Assembly: GCA_016165875.1 (NCBI GenBank) | Contig: JABBOT010000001.1 | Span: 41,034,252 to 41,098,251 of the forward strand | Source: Acanthopleura granulata | Taxonomy: Eukaryota; Mollusca; Polyplacophora; Chitonida; Chitonidae | Length of the DNA stretch: 64,000 nucleotides | Reading direction: 5' to 3' | Part shown: piece after piece, positions 1 through 14,300 of the stretch | Numbering within the stretch: the first letter of the stretch is position 1 | How the letters are laid out: each line of letters opens with the position of its first letter | Notes under the pieces: generated by a model | Databases searched by the model: none | Seen by the model: only the letters and a program-made list of their open reading frames with translations | Told to the model about the DNA's origin: nothing | Program-made: the position numbers and the translations under genes

Positions 1-2398
1 TAGTCAGAGCTTGGAATTATAGCAGATTTAGCTTGAGACTAATGTGGTAAATTGAGATCTGCCAATATGGTCTTTGTGACGGTTGCCTTTACCATGAAAG
101 CAAATGTGCAAGTCTTGGTTATGATCTCACCAACACAATGCAAATGAATTCTTTCAAGCCCATGACAACCAACGTAAGGAAAAAACAAACACAACATATC
201 GATTGAAAGTTCAGGTGAGGAGGGTGAAAAAAAAGTTTCTTTGATAAAAGTTACACGTGCACAGGACAGAAAGACTGATCATTTGACATTGTGTTTCACC
301 ACAGGTACATGCAAATGAGGAAACTGACAGCTCACATTTGCACATGACCCCCAAAAAACCCCAACCCAAAACCATAATCCTTCAGAACAGCATACATGTA
401 CATCATTACGCACAGATGAGTCTAAAAGATTTAAGTGGATAAGGTAAATGCTACTTAAACATCATGATGAAATGAAAAAAGATTTAAAAAATTGTCAACA
501 GTGATGATAAAGTGACAATTTTACAAGATACTTTGGGAGAGTGTCTTGGAGGGTGGGTATCAATTTGTCTGGTCTGTTTTAATATGTCAACGGCTGCAGA
601 ATCTTGAGGGTGGTTTAATGGACAATGTTGAGTGTCTGTGTCCAAGTAGCAGGTGTGGTGTACAATCATGACCATACCACAAGTTATCAACTTCCCACTG
701 GAGCAACAGCTCCTCTGGCTCCCTGTCATAACCTAGCCCCAGCTTGATTAGCTACAGAAACCCAAGACAGTCAAAACACTGGTCATTTTTCAGAAATTAC
801 GAAACTAGCCACCTGCCGACAGTGTCCAGTTACAGGCAAATTGGTTGTTTTCAGCTCATCTACCCTGGTATCTATTGTCACACAAGTTTCCTTACAGATA
901 CTCACTAGTCTACGGCCATATTACACAATCAGATTTTTCTCAGCCCAAAGATTTTAATGAGAACTTACGGAGAGAGAAGGATCCAGAAGGTTGACGGACT
1001 GACTTGTGAGATGATTGGTATCTAGCTACATATAACAAAATACTACTTGTGCCAGGACACAAACAGTTTTAGAGAAGAAACAAAAATTGTCACATACCTG
1101 GAGTTGAAACAGACACCTCCAGCCAGTCTAGATTATCAAAAAGATGAAGAAAAAAGTATTTACTTTTCTGGTAGTTATCTTAAAACAGACAGACGTACAG
1201 ACAGACAAACACACACACATACAAATATAGAAATCTAAACTTGGACAAACAGGCCTCCAGCAAATGCAGGAAAATTGATTAAATTTAACTTCACTGTACA
1301 AATCTCAATATGGAAAGTGTGTTGCATTTTTCTTCTTTGCTTTCAGCACATCACATTTCTTCCCCCAATTTTCAGTAACCACTCTCCATGCCCCTTCAAT
1401 TGACTTGCTAGTATGCACTAACGGAAGCAATGAAAAAAAAAAGATACATAATTCCGGTGAAAGGGTCGCTCATACCATGCATGATGCTTCAGTTCTGATC
1501 TGTGACGATGTTGATAAATGTGTATGTACATCAGACAAAAAGGAAGGGGAATAAAAAATGATGATTAAGAAAAACTTGAGAATTTTCAATCCAGGCCATC
1601 AACATTTGGTAAGGATTGCTGGCAAACACAACTAACAATCTTCACTCCAACAGCATTACTGGCAAGTGGTAATAAAATACTGCTGGTTATTGGATGACAT
1701 ATCGCGTTTGTATGATTTACAGTGCTCCAGCTCGTAACATTAGTCAAGCAGATGTCCCTCCAAGTGCTGCTGAAAACATTTCGTAACACACTATCTTAGA
1801 ATGCCTTGTTCTTGAGGTGTAAGAATCCATTATACATTGCATGCCAATTTACACACTCCTGCCTCCATTTAACACATTGTTTCACTGGCCCTGTCAGAAC
1901 CCATACAAATTTATGGAATATGCAAATTATTCCCACGGCTAGTACACGAGTACATAGAGCTAAAGTAAAACTCAAATGCACATCGGCAAAGAGCGGCAAA
2001 AGAAAACAGCGCTAAAAAAAAAAGAGTGCACAAATCTGATTTGTGGTGTAACAATAAAACAGGTGTCTCTGCAGCCTTTGGTGTCAGTTGGTTTTAAATT
2101 CTGTAAAATTCCACTTATTCCCCACTTCCACCACTCAAATGGTTCGTATGGGGAAAAGAACCAGAAAAAATAGCACCGTGAAAATGTCATTGGCTATTCA
2201 TGAAGACAGTCCTCTGGGGAGCCATACGCCACCATTCGCCAAGTCGTAAAAGTCAAGGTTTGGGAAAGGAAAGCCTTCCCAGTTTAGCCACTGCCAGGCA
2301 GTAGCCATCTTGTTCTAAATCAATTTTATCATGAGACTGACCGCTAGAGAAAAGGCAACATCTTGAGAAATGAAAATACTGAGGTCGGTATCTTTTTT

Positions 2399-2414
2399 TG
2401 TGTGTGTGTGTGTG
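2399..2414. repeat. (TG)n microsatellite
   Basis: A short TG run preceded by a T-run in intron 7. Confidence 0.9.
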
Positions 2415-4449
2415 AGCGTCTCCTGCCAGCCTTAGTCTGAGAAAGCACCAAGCTAGGGGAAAACGATCTCATAAAAGTTTCATATTTGCCCTACAAAACA
2501 TTATTGCATGTCCTTAATAGTTCGTAAAGTGTTTCCTGAGCAAGGCCTCTACAACACTACAGCTCTCTGTGCAAATATTCCGTGCCGGCATGTCTACGGA
2601 ACTGAGCGTAGTCGGCACGCAAACTGCCACAATTGCCACAGCAGTATATTACACAGACAGTGCCAGCAAACCCAGGCTCAACAACACAGACAACAGTCAC
2701 ACCTAAATACTAACTTTTTTTCTTCCGGGTCGACCCAAGAGTGACAATTAAATTGGACCATTATAAAATGATGCGCAGCCAATGAATATTTGTGGGGTTT
2801 CAAGACCTGGCAGAGGTGTGAAGTTGATTTTCAAATGTATGGTATACACCAAATTTCATCAATTCCCATGGAATCACAGGGAGGTTTGCACACCCTAATC
2901 CCATCTGATGAACAATCCCCTGCCTAGTTCACTGTGGTACCACATACAAATGATACAAATATGTACCTATGCTCAATACAGGGATACATGAACAGGTTCA
3001 GTGGGTCTGTGTGGTTCCTTGATTTATTTTATTTTTTCTGGAACTGTCTTGACACACAATAACCCTTTATAATAAAGCCATCTAACTTATCTGCTCGCTA
3101 ACCATGTTCAATGGCATGAATTACAAATACAACTCTCGTACTACTGAAGACAGAAGATATGACAGTAAATGTGATGTCAGACACCTTGATAACAGAGGTT
3201 ATTTCTACATTTCCACCCTGAAATACTTCCTGAAATACCTGTGAGAAGAACAGAGTATCTCACCTGCCTATCTTGCGTACGCGGGTTCACAGCAGTGTAA
3301 GTAATCCCTGCTTTCTACATGGATGCCTAATTGCCCAACACCCGATTAAGTATGCATGATGAACATTAATCAAATTGAGCGTTATAAAAATTTTTATGAA
3401 GATTTTATCAAGCTAATTTGCCAACAACTCTGCATAAAACATAATAATTTTTTTTTCACTTTTAATCTCATGAAGGCAGCCTTTTTGCTTCAAACTGTAT
3501 CTAACATTGTTGACACTTCCCCCCCCCCAAAAAAAAATTACAGTTCTCAGTTACACGGCTGATGCCGAAAATAAAGGTCAAACAATTGCTACTAAAATGT
3601 AATTCAGACTTTTCACTGAATTTTCATGACAATACTAAAGAAAAAATGAGAAACACCAGTGGTGGGTAAGCTTCAGGCATAGCCTAGGAAAAGATCGGTT
3701 AGCAGCCCCTTAAGAAGCCACAGAAGAATCTCTGCAGCTCTTTGTCTACACATGAAAGAGCTTTATATGCAGCTTCGTCAGTTGTGATTGTGTCATAAAC
3801 ATCTGAAAATCAGTGATGGGTAGGTCCATTGACCCATACCGTCTCTAGCCAGAGGTATGATTTATTTCTAAAAGATCTGAGCAATGGGGGCCTCTGTGCA
3901 CTGTATGCCAGTGGATCTCAGTCCAAGCACAGTTAAGATAAGAGCTGGTTATGGGAACACCTCTGCCTGTAACATGTATGTGGCTCCTCCAATCATTTCA
4001 CTTTTTCTCTAGGAACAATTTAGCCCGTATCAAGGTCTTCATCTGGTTTGGGCCTTCCCCAGAATCTTGGCCACTTCATCAGATAACCCCAAGTCTTACG
4101 ATGCTGTAAAATTACTTTGCAGTCCCACCGGGTTGTGGACTTGGTGTGCATATCGGACCAGTAATTACGCACTCTTGTACTGGTAAAATCAAGCTTCTAA
4201 ATCCCACACTCTACCACAATCTATTGCAACAAATCTATTTTTCATTAACTTCCAGCCAGGGCACAGCCACTGTCCCCCATGCCACGAATCCGTAATGTAT
4301 TTTTGATGGAACCGAGCCTCCTATTTTTTCCCCATCTTTCTTCAGGAACAAAAAATAACAATGCCAAATATATTCTTCCAGTCTAAGCTACCTCACGCTT
4401 CAACCCCCAAACTATCTACATGTACTTAAAAGAAAAAGAAACAGGCCAA

Positions 4450-4467
4450 GAGAGAGAGAGAGAGAGA
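4450..4467. repeat. (AG)n microsatellite
   Basis: Nine AG dinucleotides followed by an A-run, in intron 7. Confidence 0.9.
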
Positions 4468-6343
4468 AAAAAACCCATAATAGAATGAAAACTTGGACAG
4501 ACGGTTGTTCAATTTTTTAAGGTCCCCTCATGAGATAGAAGTTTTCAATCCGTGTCTCTAGTGAGTGCACCCCATCAGCATTTTCAAAATTGTTTTCTCC
4601 AATCCTCACTGGCTATCTTGCTTTACTGCTCACACACAAGATATTTTCATCCCCACTGAGTCTGGCAAAGGTAAATTTAATCAAAGCTTTGTATTTTGTG
4701 CCTGTTACCATCATAAACCCACGAATCCTTGTGGGAGCCTTTGTCTTAATTACTTTCTCTTAAACTTCCCATGTTTGTTTAATGAACATGCAGCCAAGTC
4801 CAGCCCCAAATGAGTTACTGCTAAATAACAATTTTGAAATGTGCTTTTAGGGTCGTAAGACAAATTTCTGTGACAGAAAGTAATCCATTTAGTTCAGGAC
4901 GCTGTTTGAAAACACCTCTCCATGCTTCCTTCTTACATACAATCGGGTTTGAAAAATGACAAAGTCAACTGAAGCCTTTACATAACAAGGGGGCATAACT
5001 GTGAATAATATATAATCTTGAATACACAAAAAGGTAAAGGTAATGACACCAAACTCGCACAAACATTTTTTGTATGTAACCTTATTCACAGGGAACTGGT
5101 TACCTCCAAATTTACTGACCACCTAAATAGCAGAACTTCTTACTCAAGCAGACAAAATAACACTGGACAGAAGCTAAAAGTTGGTAGTGAAAGAGACAGT
5201 CAACCTCAAGCCCCCCCACTCTCTAAAAGACAACACACACATATACCCTTTTATATATTCTGGATTATCAGTATAATATATCCCTGATCTTTGTGTTGCA
5301 GACATAAACCCAGGATGGTTGCCTTTGTTATGACTGCAAACAATGCACCAAAAACAGGGAATTTCCACCTGATAACTATGTTAAATAGACACTGAGGTGG
5401 GCCTTGTTCAACTGACAGATCAATTCCAATAACATCTCATGTTACAATAATATTTGATTTGTATAATATTCCTTGCTCAAAATAAACAAATATCAGCAGC
5501 TAAGCATACGGACTATATTACCCTTCCTGCAAATACAGTGCAAATACTCTGCCTTGGTGCAACATATCATCAACTTAATTTGATAAAAATTGATAAAATG
5601 AGATAATTTGAATTTAAATGTTTGCATTACGGGTTTTTTTTTTCTTCTTTTTTTTTTTTTATAAATCTGTCAATTATCAAGGTAAATATATTTATGGAAA
5701 TATATTAAAATAAACCAAAGATAACTACAATGGATACTGCAAATTGTTACCCTTTCTTGAACGAAAAAATGATGACCTCTCTACCTTGTTTTGACCAGAC
5801 AGCTCCTCATGCTTACAACTGGTCATAACAGACTTCCTGATCAAGAAGATATATTAGTGGAATATTTTAGGCACAATTTGTAGGTCCCATTTTAATATGG
5901 TGTATATATTTGTACTTCATGGCCTTCTATGTCTGTGAGGTCCGAAGTCACGAGTTTTGCACGGATTCCAGTGCAAATGACCCCAACAATTTGACCTACA
6001 TAAATATTATCTAGATTATCTATGTTAGTGCTGGACTCCGAAACAAACCAGGGCTGTCACGAAAGCATTTCTAGACTCACAGAATGGTCCGTTCACATAC
6101 AGTGTTTATCAAAAAAAACAAAAAACAAATACCTACTAAACTATGATGAATATGTTGGACGATAAACAGATAGCTTTATCATAATTGTTTTCTTGCATAA
6201 CATGCACAGGAAACAAGTACAAAGCATGTATTTTAGTGAAAAGCAAGACAGCTTGGATAAATCACATAGAAGACTGAATTCCCAGCAGCGGTGAATATGC
6301 TATTATCACAGAAATAACGAACAGGAGAATATTCCCAACCTAC

Positions 6344-6476
6344 CTGCTTCACTACCGTTGTCTACATTTTGTGAGGAGTTTGTATTGGATTGACTAGTGG
6401 GTATGGGTGTATCCCCTGATCGTGATGACTGGGTATCCTCCTGCTGATTGAAACTCAAACTTTGAGAGGGAGGTCT
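6344..6476 (-). CDS. Meis: Meis coding exon 7 (linker before the homeodomain)
   Basis: This 133-nt exon runs from the acceptor TTACAG to the donor GTAGGT. It starts in phase 0 after exon 6 and ends in phase 1 with the first base of a glycine codon, the same phases as the vertebrate exon that ends SEQ-G before GDGLDNS. Residues 215-258 open [14 protein letters not shown] and end NVDNGSEA. The stretch is low complexity, rich in Ser, Thr, Asn, Gln and Pro, and probably disordered. It lies 15.8 kb from exon 6. The assignment rests on phase, position and composition more than residue identity. Confidence 0.88.
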
Positions 6477-9400
6477 CTGTAAAACAAAGAGAAACAAAAC
6501 ATCAGCAAATACTCTACCAAATATACAACTACAGTCTCTGGTCTACGGAAAAATACACAAAATAAAATATCAGAAAACACACTTCCAAATATATGGCTAC
6601 AACCTCTGGTCTATGGAAAATCACAACAGTGTACGGTAGTAAAATTAAACACATGCTAGGAAGTCCACCGTCCCTTGAACCATGACACCACTGGTTCAAA
6701 TTTAGCTCTTGCTGGTTTGACTTCTTTCAACATAAAAAAGTTGTTAGGTATCAATGAAATATTCTAGAGTGAGGTGTAAAGTGATAATTAAGTAAATATA
6801 TAAATACATGTATATACATGAGCAATGATCCAGTGTTAAACATAAAATATCTAACTGTATATAAATTGACTATAATACTGCATCTTTACTAATACCAAAC
6901 ATTTAATACATACATTTCAATCAGAATAACAATCAATCTCAGGGGAAATAAATTTTCCTAACCTACATGTAACAAGTGCATAAATGTATTAGAAGTTTAC
7001 TGTACTCTGGCACCATCACTGAAAGCCTAGAATCTGCAATTTATTTCACAAGAAAACATCATTTAAAATTCAGCAGGCACACATATGTTCAGGCATGTGT
7101 ATTTTCACCACAAATACTGTTACTTGTCATTAAGCTACATGTGCTACATGATTTCAATAAAAAGAATATTCAGAAATTTTCCCTTTTATGACAATTACAA
7201 TTATGCAATTTCCTGTGTGACACTGTCAAAAGTGGACATTTTTTGCATAACTGTAACACCGAAAAATGTTATGCCATGTTTAATATGTATGCAACGCACA
7301 ATTTGGTAATTAATCTTCATGTTAACTAGAACCCTGGCAGACTTCCTCCACAGATGAAACTACTGAGGGGGAATCCTCCTATTATTGTAGTTATTTCATT
7401 AATTACAATGTAGAATAATCAGTGTACATTCCCAGCTGCGAGCCCATGTGATGATCCGGGCCATCGGCCTGTCATGACAGAGGCATGTTAGCACCTACCT
7501 GGCATGATGTCATGAGAAACCCCTGTACTTAGTTAACACACAGAAATACGAGTTGCATAACATCATGGGATAAGTCCCCTGTATTTCCTTTTGTAGTTAC
7601 CATGTTGTGACAGATGCCAGCCTAAATTGGCCAAGCGAATATCTATATGGCCTAGTTAGGGCTCATTTTCCTACAATAACTGTCAGGGATATGTCTAAAC
7701 AAAACATCAAATGTGACAGTCATTTACAGTCTAAATCTGGGTCATCCCTCCCCAGTGTACAGCCTAAACAATCAACTTCTCTCTCACAGCACACTAAAGG
7801 CTGTCTTCCTGTACATGTTATAAGATAATGTCTACACACACATAAAGTAATATGTAATAATTAAACATTTAAGTAAATCATTCTCAACCAGGAGACAATG
7901 AATGAACCCATCACATGAAGTGCAAAATACGTTTTTTCCTTTTTTTTCTGTAAACCTATTAAAACTTGGCATATGTGAATGCATATGAAATATTCTGAAT
8001 TGAGAAGAAAGGACATGATGTGAATATGGTAGCTTAATCTATGTGACGTAATAAAAAGCACAGCATCTTAATGAGCTCTACACATGAAAAAGACTTTGTA
8101 CCTCCAGTATTATTCTCCACATGATTGTGAGAGTATTTATTTAATTTTTTTTCTCTTCTCTGTCAAGTGATCTGATTGACACTGGCCACAGGTGAGTCGA
8201 GAGATGAAAGTGTATGATTAACGAGGTGTTAGCCCAGGTGAACATATATACACACCTGCCAGAAACACTGATAACATCATCTCCCTCACACCAGCTTAAA
8301 TACAAAAAAATAAAATATGTATCTATATTCTCATGTGTAACAGGTAGGTACCATGTAACAGACTCTCCAATGTAATAATGTTACAGCTCACAGATGTGAT
8401 ATGCTTTTAAGGGAAACATACCAAGATTAAGTAATATATTTAGGCTGTTTTGAAAAGTCCCCAAAATATCTCACAAATATCTGATGATAAGTGCATACAT
8501 ATGCATGTATACAACTAAAGACCCCTACATGTGTTAATTTGGCTTTTAAATTGGATTATCACATTAAATGATCATCTTTTTAATTTAATGATTGTAGTAG
8601 TTGTGACCACTTTTACAAGTATATATTCATCTGCCAAAAATTCAAAATCAAAGCTATGCAAAGTCCATACTGAATTTCAAACAGTCAATTCTATTTGATA
8701 ATTCATTTTTTATCAATACAAAAACATCTAACATTTGGAACAAATAAGCACAAATTAAAGATTTGTTTAAACTCAACAACTCAATCTCAATCCATTCTAC
8801 AGCAGTCATATATTACACCGAAATAAAACACTCTGTCTTAAAGAGACACAACTGTCTTGAAGCGGAGGATACCCCAAAATATGAACACCGAAAATCCTTC
8901 TACCATTTCTTGACTCTAAATTCCACTATTATTATAAACACATACCAAATGGTTGATTATTATTGTAATAATAGTCATAGACAAAGGTAATTTCTTCTGC
9001 CTAAAACCTCTCTGTCCAACTGTTTGTTGTGATTCGCTGCTAAACAGCTAAATTAGATTACCATTTGAAATAGTCCTCGCTTAATTGTATCACCAGGGTC
9101 AACAGTCCTTATTACATGGTGTTCCGAGATAACCTTCATCTAAACGAGATAGGAGGATGGCATAGCAAGTGGAGGTAGGTATTCACATGATTACTTCACG
9201 CGGCTTCATGTATTCAGGCGACTACTTCATGCAACTTTAAGGAGAAGCCTAAACACTTCTCATCCATATTCTTACCCATTTACACTGACACTCTTATAAC
9301 ATTACATTCACAGTCTGCAATAACTCTCAACGCTACAACATTGCTAAATATTTGTTTGACAAAAAGAATTAAAATAAACCTGAAATATGCTTGACAGTCA

Positions 9401-11327
9401 AGTGGAAGTGACACCAATGACATACTGCAAAGAAAATTCAAACTGGCATTTAAGATCAACAGCAGGTACTTTTTTTAGCTGTCCTCGCCACTAATATATT
9501 CACCAGAGCATTCAAGCAGGTAAATCTGCTATTAGCCAATTGGCTAGACATTGACATAACAATAACTACTTAGCATTTTTACCCGCAAGACAACAGAATT
9601 ATCATTCGAATACCCTTATGATAATTACCACTATAACCTTACACTAACAAATTTTTTCCTTTTTTTTCCAAAAAGCGGTGGGGGGGGGGAGGGGAGGGGA
9701 CATTTGATGGGTAAAAATAATTCTGATTGATTTTAAATCTGACAGATATTCTGTTCTAGTTGGGTTTTTTTGTGTGTGTGTGTTGTGACAGTTGAGGTAA
9801 CTTCAGAGGAGCTAACTGGTGACAGGAAGACAGCGGTATTTTATCATGCAGCTTACCAGTGATAACATAATGCATGTACATTTACCACTGTACTGCACGA
9901 TATAATTATGTGAGAATTTTTAATGATTCATGGCTGTATTTTCTCTGACACAGTGCATGACCGACAGATTTAAAAAAAAAAAACCCAAAAAACCAACTCT
10001 GTGACTTGTTTGAGCTTTACAGAAGGTGTAACTTTCTGGTTGGTAATGTTATAATGTCTTGGGTAATGAGCAAAGAGGGGTGACAAGGCATAAGGGGACT
10101 ATTTCAGATGGATGGGACATCCCATTGGCTGGGGTCACCCTGGGGTGTGTGGGTATTATTCTTCCACAAGGGATGTCCTGTGAACATGCAGGGAGAGACT
10201 GGGTTAGAGCACAGATGCATCCCTTCACACCCCCGTGACATACCCACTTCGCACAATGCTCTCATTTCACATAATTTACTGCACACAAACAGACGGTAAT
10301 GTAGGTGTAAAAACGAGGGCAAAGTCGAGTCGTTTTATTCCTATTGCCGTCATAAATCACAGATTGAACAAAAGTCGTACTTCTAGCCCAACATGCGCCC
10401 AATAAGGAGAAAGCCATGATGCATGAAGAAATAAAAGAGGCTACAAGCGGGCTGAGGTCAGCACATAGCATCAGTGACATGTCGAGATCTAAGCCAACAA
10501 TGTTCTCTTACCCATACATCACAAGGCACCCTCTTCTCAACCCTTAAACCAGCTTGCTAAGTTCATACATTTTCACATATTCTTGGAAAATGCTCTGTTT
10601 GTGCACATATATGTTTTATACATACACCTAAAGTACCATTAATTCGCTGAATTTTTCACCAATTATTAGCCATGTGAGCTGCAGAACAGAAGGGTGAAAA
10701 GTTGTTGTAAAATAATGTTTTAAAACCATCAGTTATATGTGTGATTTACTGTAAATGAGATAAATTTACTTTCACATGATCTTTCACCACCCTTGTACAA
10801 AAGGGTGAATTTTGGTGAATAATTGCATGATGTATATATTCTGGGCTCAAAAATACACTTTTATGATAAAATTTTAAAATACATACATTATATCTGAAGT
10901 TAGCTATTCATGTCAAACAGGTTAGAAAGGCCATCCAAACTTTTAAATTTTCTCACACAAAATATTTAAAGACGTAACATAATATAAAACTAATAACCTT
11001 TGCACAAAATAGATGTACTTTATTACTGAAAAATAGACTTTGGGCAATGAAAATTGACACCCATAAAAAACAGATGTTACAATGTTACAAATGTATGAAA
11101 CAATAATGGAATATTTCTGTCAACATCCAGAGTATGTATGATGACAGGATAAAAGTAATTATGTAATTCAATATGCAGATCAAATATAATATTTTAACTA
11201 TTTATCGTTGTCAAATTAATTTTTAAATAGGGCAACCATTACAACATTTAATAACAGTAAATCATTCCTATGACACATCAACCTACATGTTATTCAATTA
11301 TTGTTATTTATTGTTAAAGTACATCTT

Positions 11328-11375
<48 letters not shown>

Positions 11376-14300
11376 TTATGCATAAATAAAATTAAAAACT
11401 TTATATGTTTTTTATTACTATTAAATAACTTAAAGGGTTTCCAGGTTCAAATATAACAATATAATATTTTTGTTACTAACAATTCAACAATATGTTTTTA
11501 ATGCAAATTTTACAACAGTTCACTCTGAAATGTTTGTCTGGATACATTTCATTAGCTTTTGCACCAATGTAGCGATACTGTATTGTATAAATGTAATGAC
11601 ACTGTATTGTATATATGTAATGATACTGTATTGTATATATGTAATGATATTGTATTGTATCATTTATAATGACAGAATATTATATTTTAAAATGTAACTA
11701 TTTTATGATCCACCTAACCATAAAAGTTTGTACAGGGTATGTTTGCCTAATCTGCACAAGATGATTCTATGATTGGATTGTTGTGTTGTTTCATGGAAAT
11801 GACACATCAACTTCCCTTTAAACCATAAAATATGGTTCTACAGTCTTGCCAGGACAATGCCATTAAATTCATACATATTTTCAATTTATTCTTTTACAGT
11901 CTAGATAGCTGTAAAAAAATAAACACCTTTCATCTCATGAGGCAAATGTTTTTCAGAACTAAGGCTTAAATGTCAAACCTACCCTTACACCATTCACAAG
12001 AATACTGATCCCGACAGTGAAAGATACTAAAAATACAATAATTAAGGTTATAATTCCATGAGTAATTTCCTGGAGGCTGTGATCTAGTTGGCAGAATAGG
12101 CATGATCCCACAGATCCCATGGGCAGGGGCTTTCCCTCACAAACAGATCACAAGTTTCCACTTCTTGGGCGAGCTATTTCTCCACACTTGTAAATACTGG
12201 CCCTGTTTTCTCCTTTCAATGGCCCGTTTGACCCAAATGCCCCGGAGTTCACTGTGACTTCGGACTCCGATCCAATCGAGGCGCGACGCAATTTCCATAA
12301 CAGAGACAGTGAAAGCTGTTAAGGGTATTATCACATTGTCAATGTCTGTTTTGCTCAAACCCCCTCTAGTGACATTCAAAACGCCAATATAGGCTTTTTC
12401 TGCATGCAAAAGGAGCATTTTGAAGATCTGGCCAGTCCCCCATTGCACTATGGGATGGCCTGATATTTAGCCTCCATCTCCAATACCCAATTCCTGTCTG
12501 ATAAAGCGCATTTTGGATTGCCATTAAAACTTAATGAATCATCATTGTCATGAAGATTATTCATCCCTCGCCATAATCTGATAAGTCTGTGTTTTCCGTG
12601 CACGCTGGATGGTGAATATTCACCAATGACATCTTGGAGTGTCTGTTTATGCGGTGCAGCTCTGGGGGCTTAATGCTCACCAGTTAGCCCCAAGTCCCCT
12701 CTACCTGACAGCCCCATCCAACTTCAGCCTCTCGCACGCAGCCGGGATAAGTCAGTGAAAATTATGATTTATGTTGATATAATCTGTTCTATGACACATT
12801 ACATGCAGACAATGTGTGGGACAGACACACACGATCAATAACATAGCTGTACTAGGTGCCACCACACATGTACAAAGGCAACAAGAATATTAGACAAAAA
12901 TGTCAAATTAGACAATGTCTTCAAAAACAAATGCTCTCTTTAGTTTTTGTCTGAGTATCTTTTCGCCTTTTTTTTGCAACTGACATAGCTATTCTGTGGC
13001 ATTTCTACCCCTTGAAATAAAAAAGAATGATTATCTGCAAGAGATTTCAGTATACATGTATAGCATTTTTCAGTTTCGATTTAGCACAATCATTTCAAGC
13101 AAACACTCAGACAAATTATATATTCATATATGTAAATTTAAAACATAAATTTGGGAAACCTAGACAAAGACATTCATTTACTTCGATGGAAATTCAAACT
13201 GGTCGAGTAGTGCGATTTAAATATTTTTGATCTGTCTTGCACTAACTGGTTTGTAAACACGTCTACAGCCAAATTAACAACCTTTGGTAATGATTAAAAT
13301 GGACAAACTGATCTGCACAAAATAAACACCAAAACTACCAGTGTAATATCCGTGCTGCTGAAAACCCAAGTGGAATGTTTGCCCAACCCTGTACAGCCTG
13401 CAGATCAGAGTAAATTGGGATGATTGTATGGAGTGATCATTAAAGTTCTAATAAAGCCAGCCACACTCACAGTCACTGATATAGCCATGTGTTGCAGGAG
13501 ACCCCATTTTCCCTTCCTTGATTAAGTGGCTTTTAATCTTTACAACAAACATGGGACTGTAATTTAAAACCAAGGTACATATCAGCATGTTTGCAAAACT
13601 GTATACAAATACAGACATGGCGGATAAAGTGTTCAGCTCGGGCACAGGGCTGGGTGGGGACACAAAAAAAACCTCTACACCTGTGCATCTAGAGCAAGGG
13701 AGGGGCATGGGCACTTGAGGCGGCCATGTAAGGGTACCTGATTGGGGAGAAGCCAGTGGTCGCACCTGGATTAATCACAGGTGAGCTTGAGCCTTGACTT
13801 GGCTCTCCAGGTGAGCTAGGTTATCTTCGCCCGGCCATCTCCCCTGACCTTACTCTATCGCTATCAGTTTCTAGTATATTTATCCCTGTCCTCAACTTTT
13901 AGTTTATATCTGGGTTACTGTATGCCAAGTACAGAGCTCCTCTGGGAAAGCAAACCTATCACTAAAACCATAGCCCAGTTTTTCATCTCTTTTCACCATA
14001 AATATGTATCTCTAAGAAGAAATAAACAATTCATGTGTGAAACCCTTGTACCTCCCCTCCCACCTTTCAGACGTGAAAAATATTTGAACTTTTTCTGCAA
14101 ACATTTCGAAATCTTAGATTGCACATTCCAGGAACAGCAAGTGGTCACTATGCCTGAAGTAGGCCAACAATAGCGTCCAATACTTCCTTATCAAAATTCT
14201 ATACTGGACGCCATTTTTCCCAGGTAACCCAATCAATACTGCAAGCCACCTGATTGCTTGGTGTGTTATGCTATCCCCACTCATGAACTATTACAACACC

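Larger units (their letters stand above)
1..6343 (-). other. Meis: Meis intron 7 (5' part; runs off the left edge)
   Basis: This is intron downstream of exon 7. I looked on the minus strand for the homeodomain exons (FPKVATN and NNWFINARRR coding patterns) and found none, so the next exon lies outside the window. The stretch is A+T-rich, with short microsatellites at 2399-2414 and 4450-4467, a C-run next to an A-run at 3522-3537, and a T-rich tract at 5633-5661. No other feature is supported. Confidence 0.8.

Noticed and set aside
1..6343. Search for the Meis homeodomain exons (FPKVATN, NNWFINARRR)
   Set aside because: No minus-strand match to the expected coding patterns with splice sites; they must lie beyond the left edge.
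12137..12448. 103-codon minus-strand frame in intron 6
   Set aside because: Same strand as Meis but no recognisable domain and no convincing splice sites that keep frame between exons 6 and 7.
13448..13765. 105-codon minus-strand frame
   Set aside because: No family resemblance, and it lies inside intron 6 without supporting splice context.
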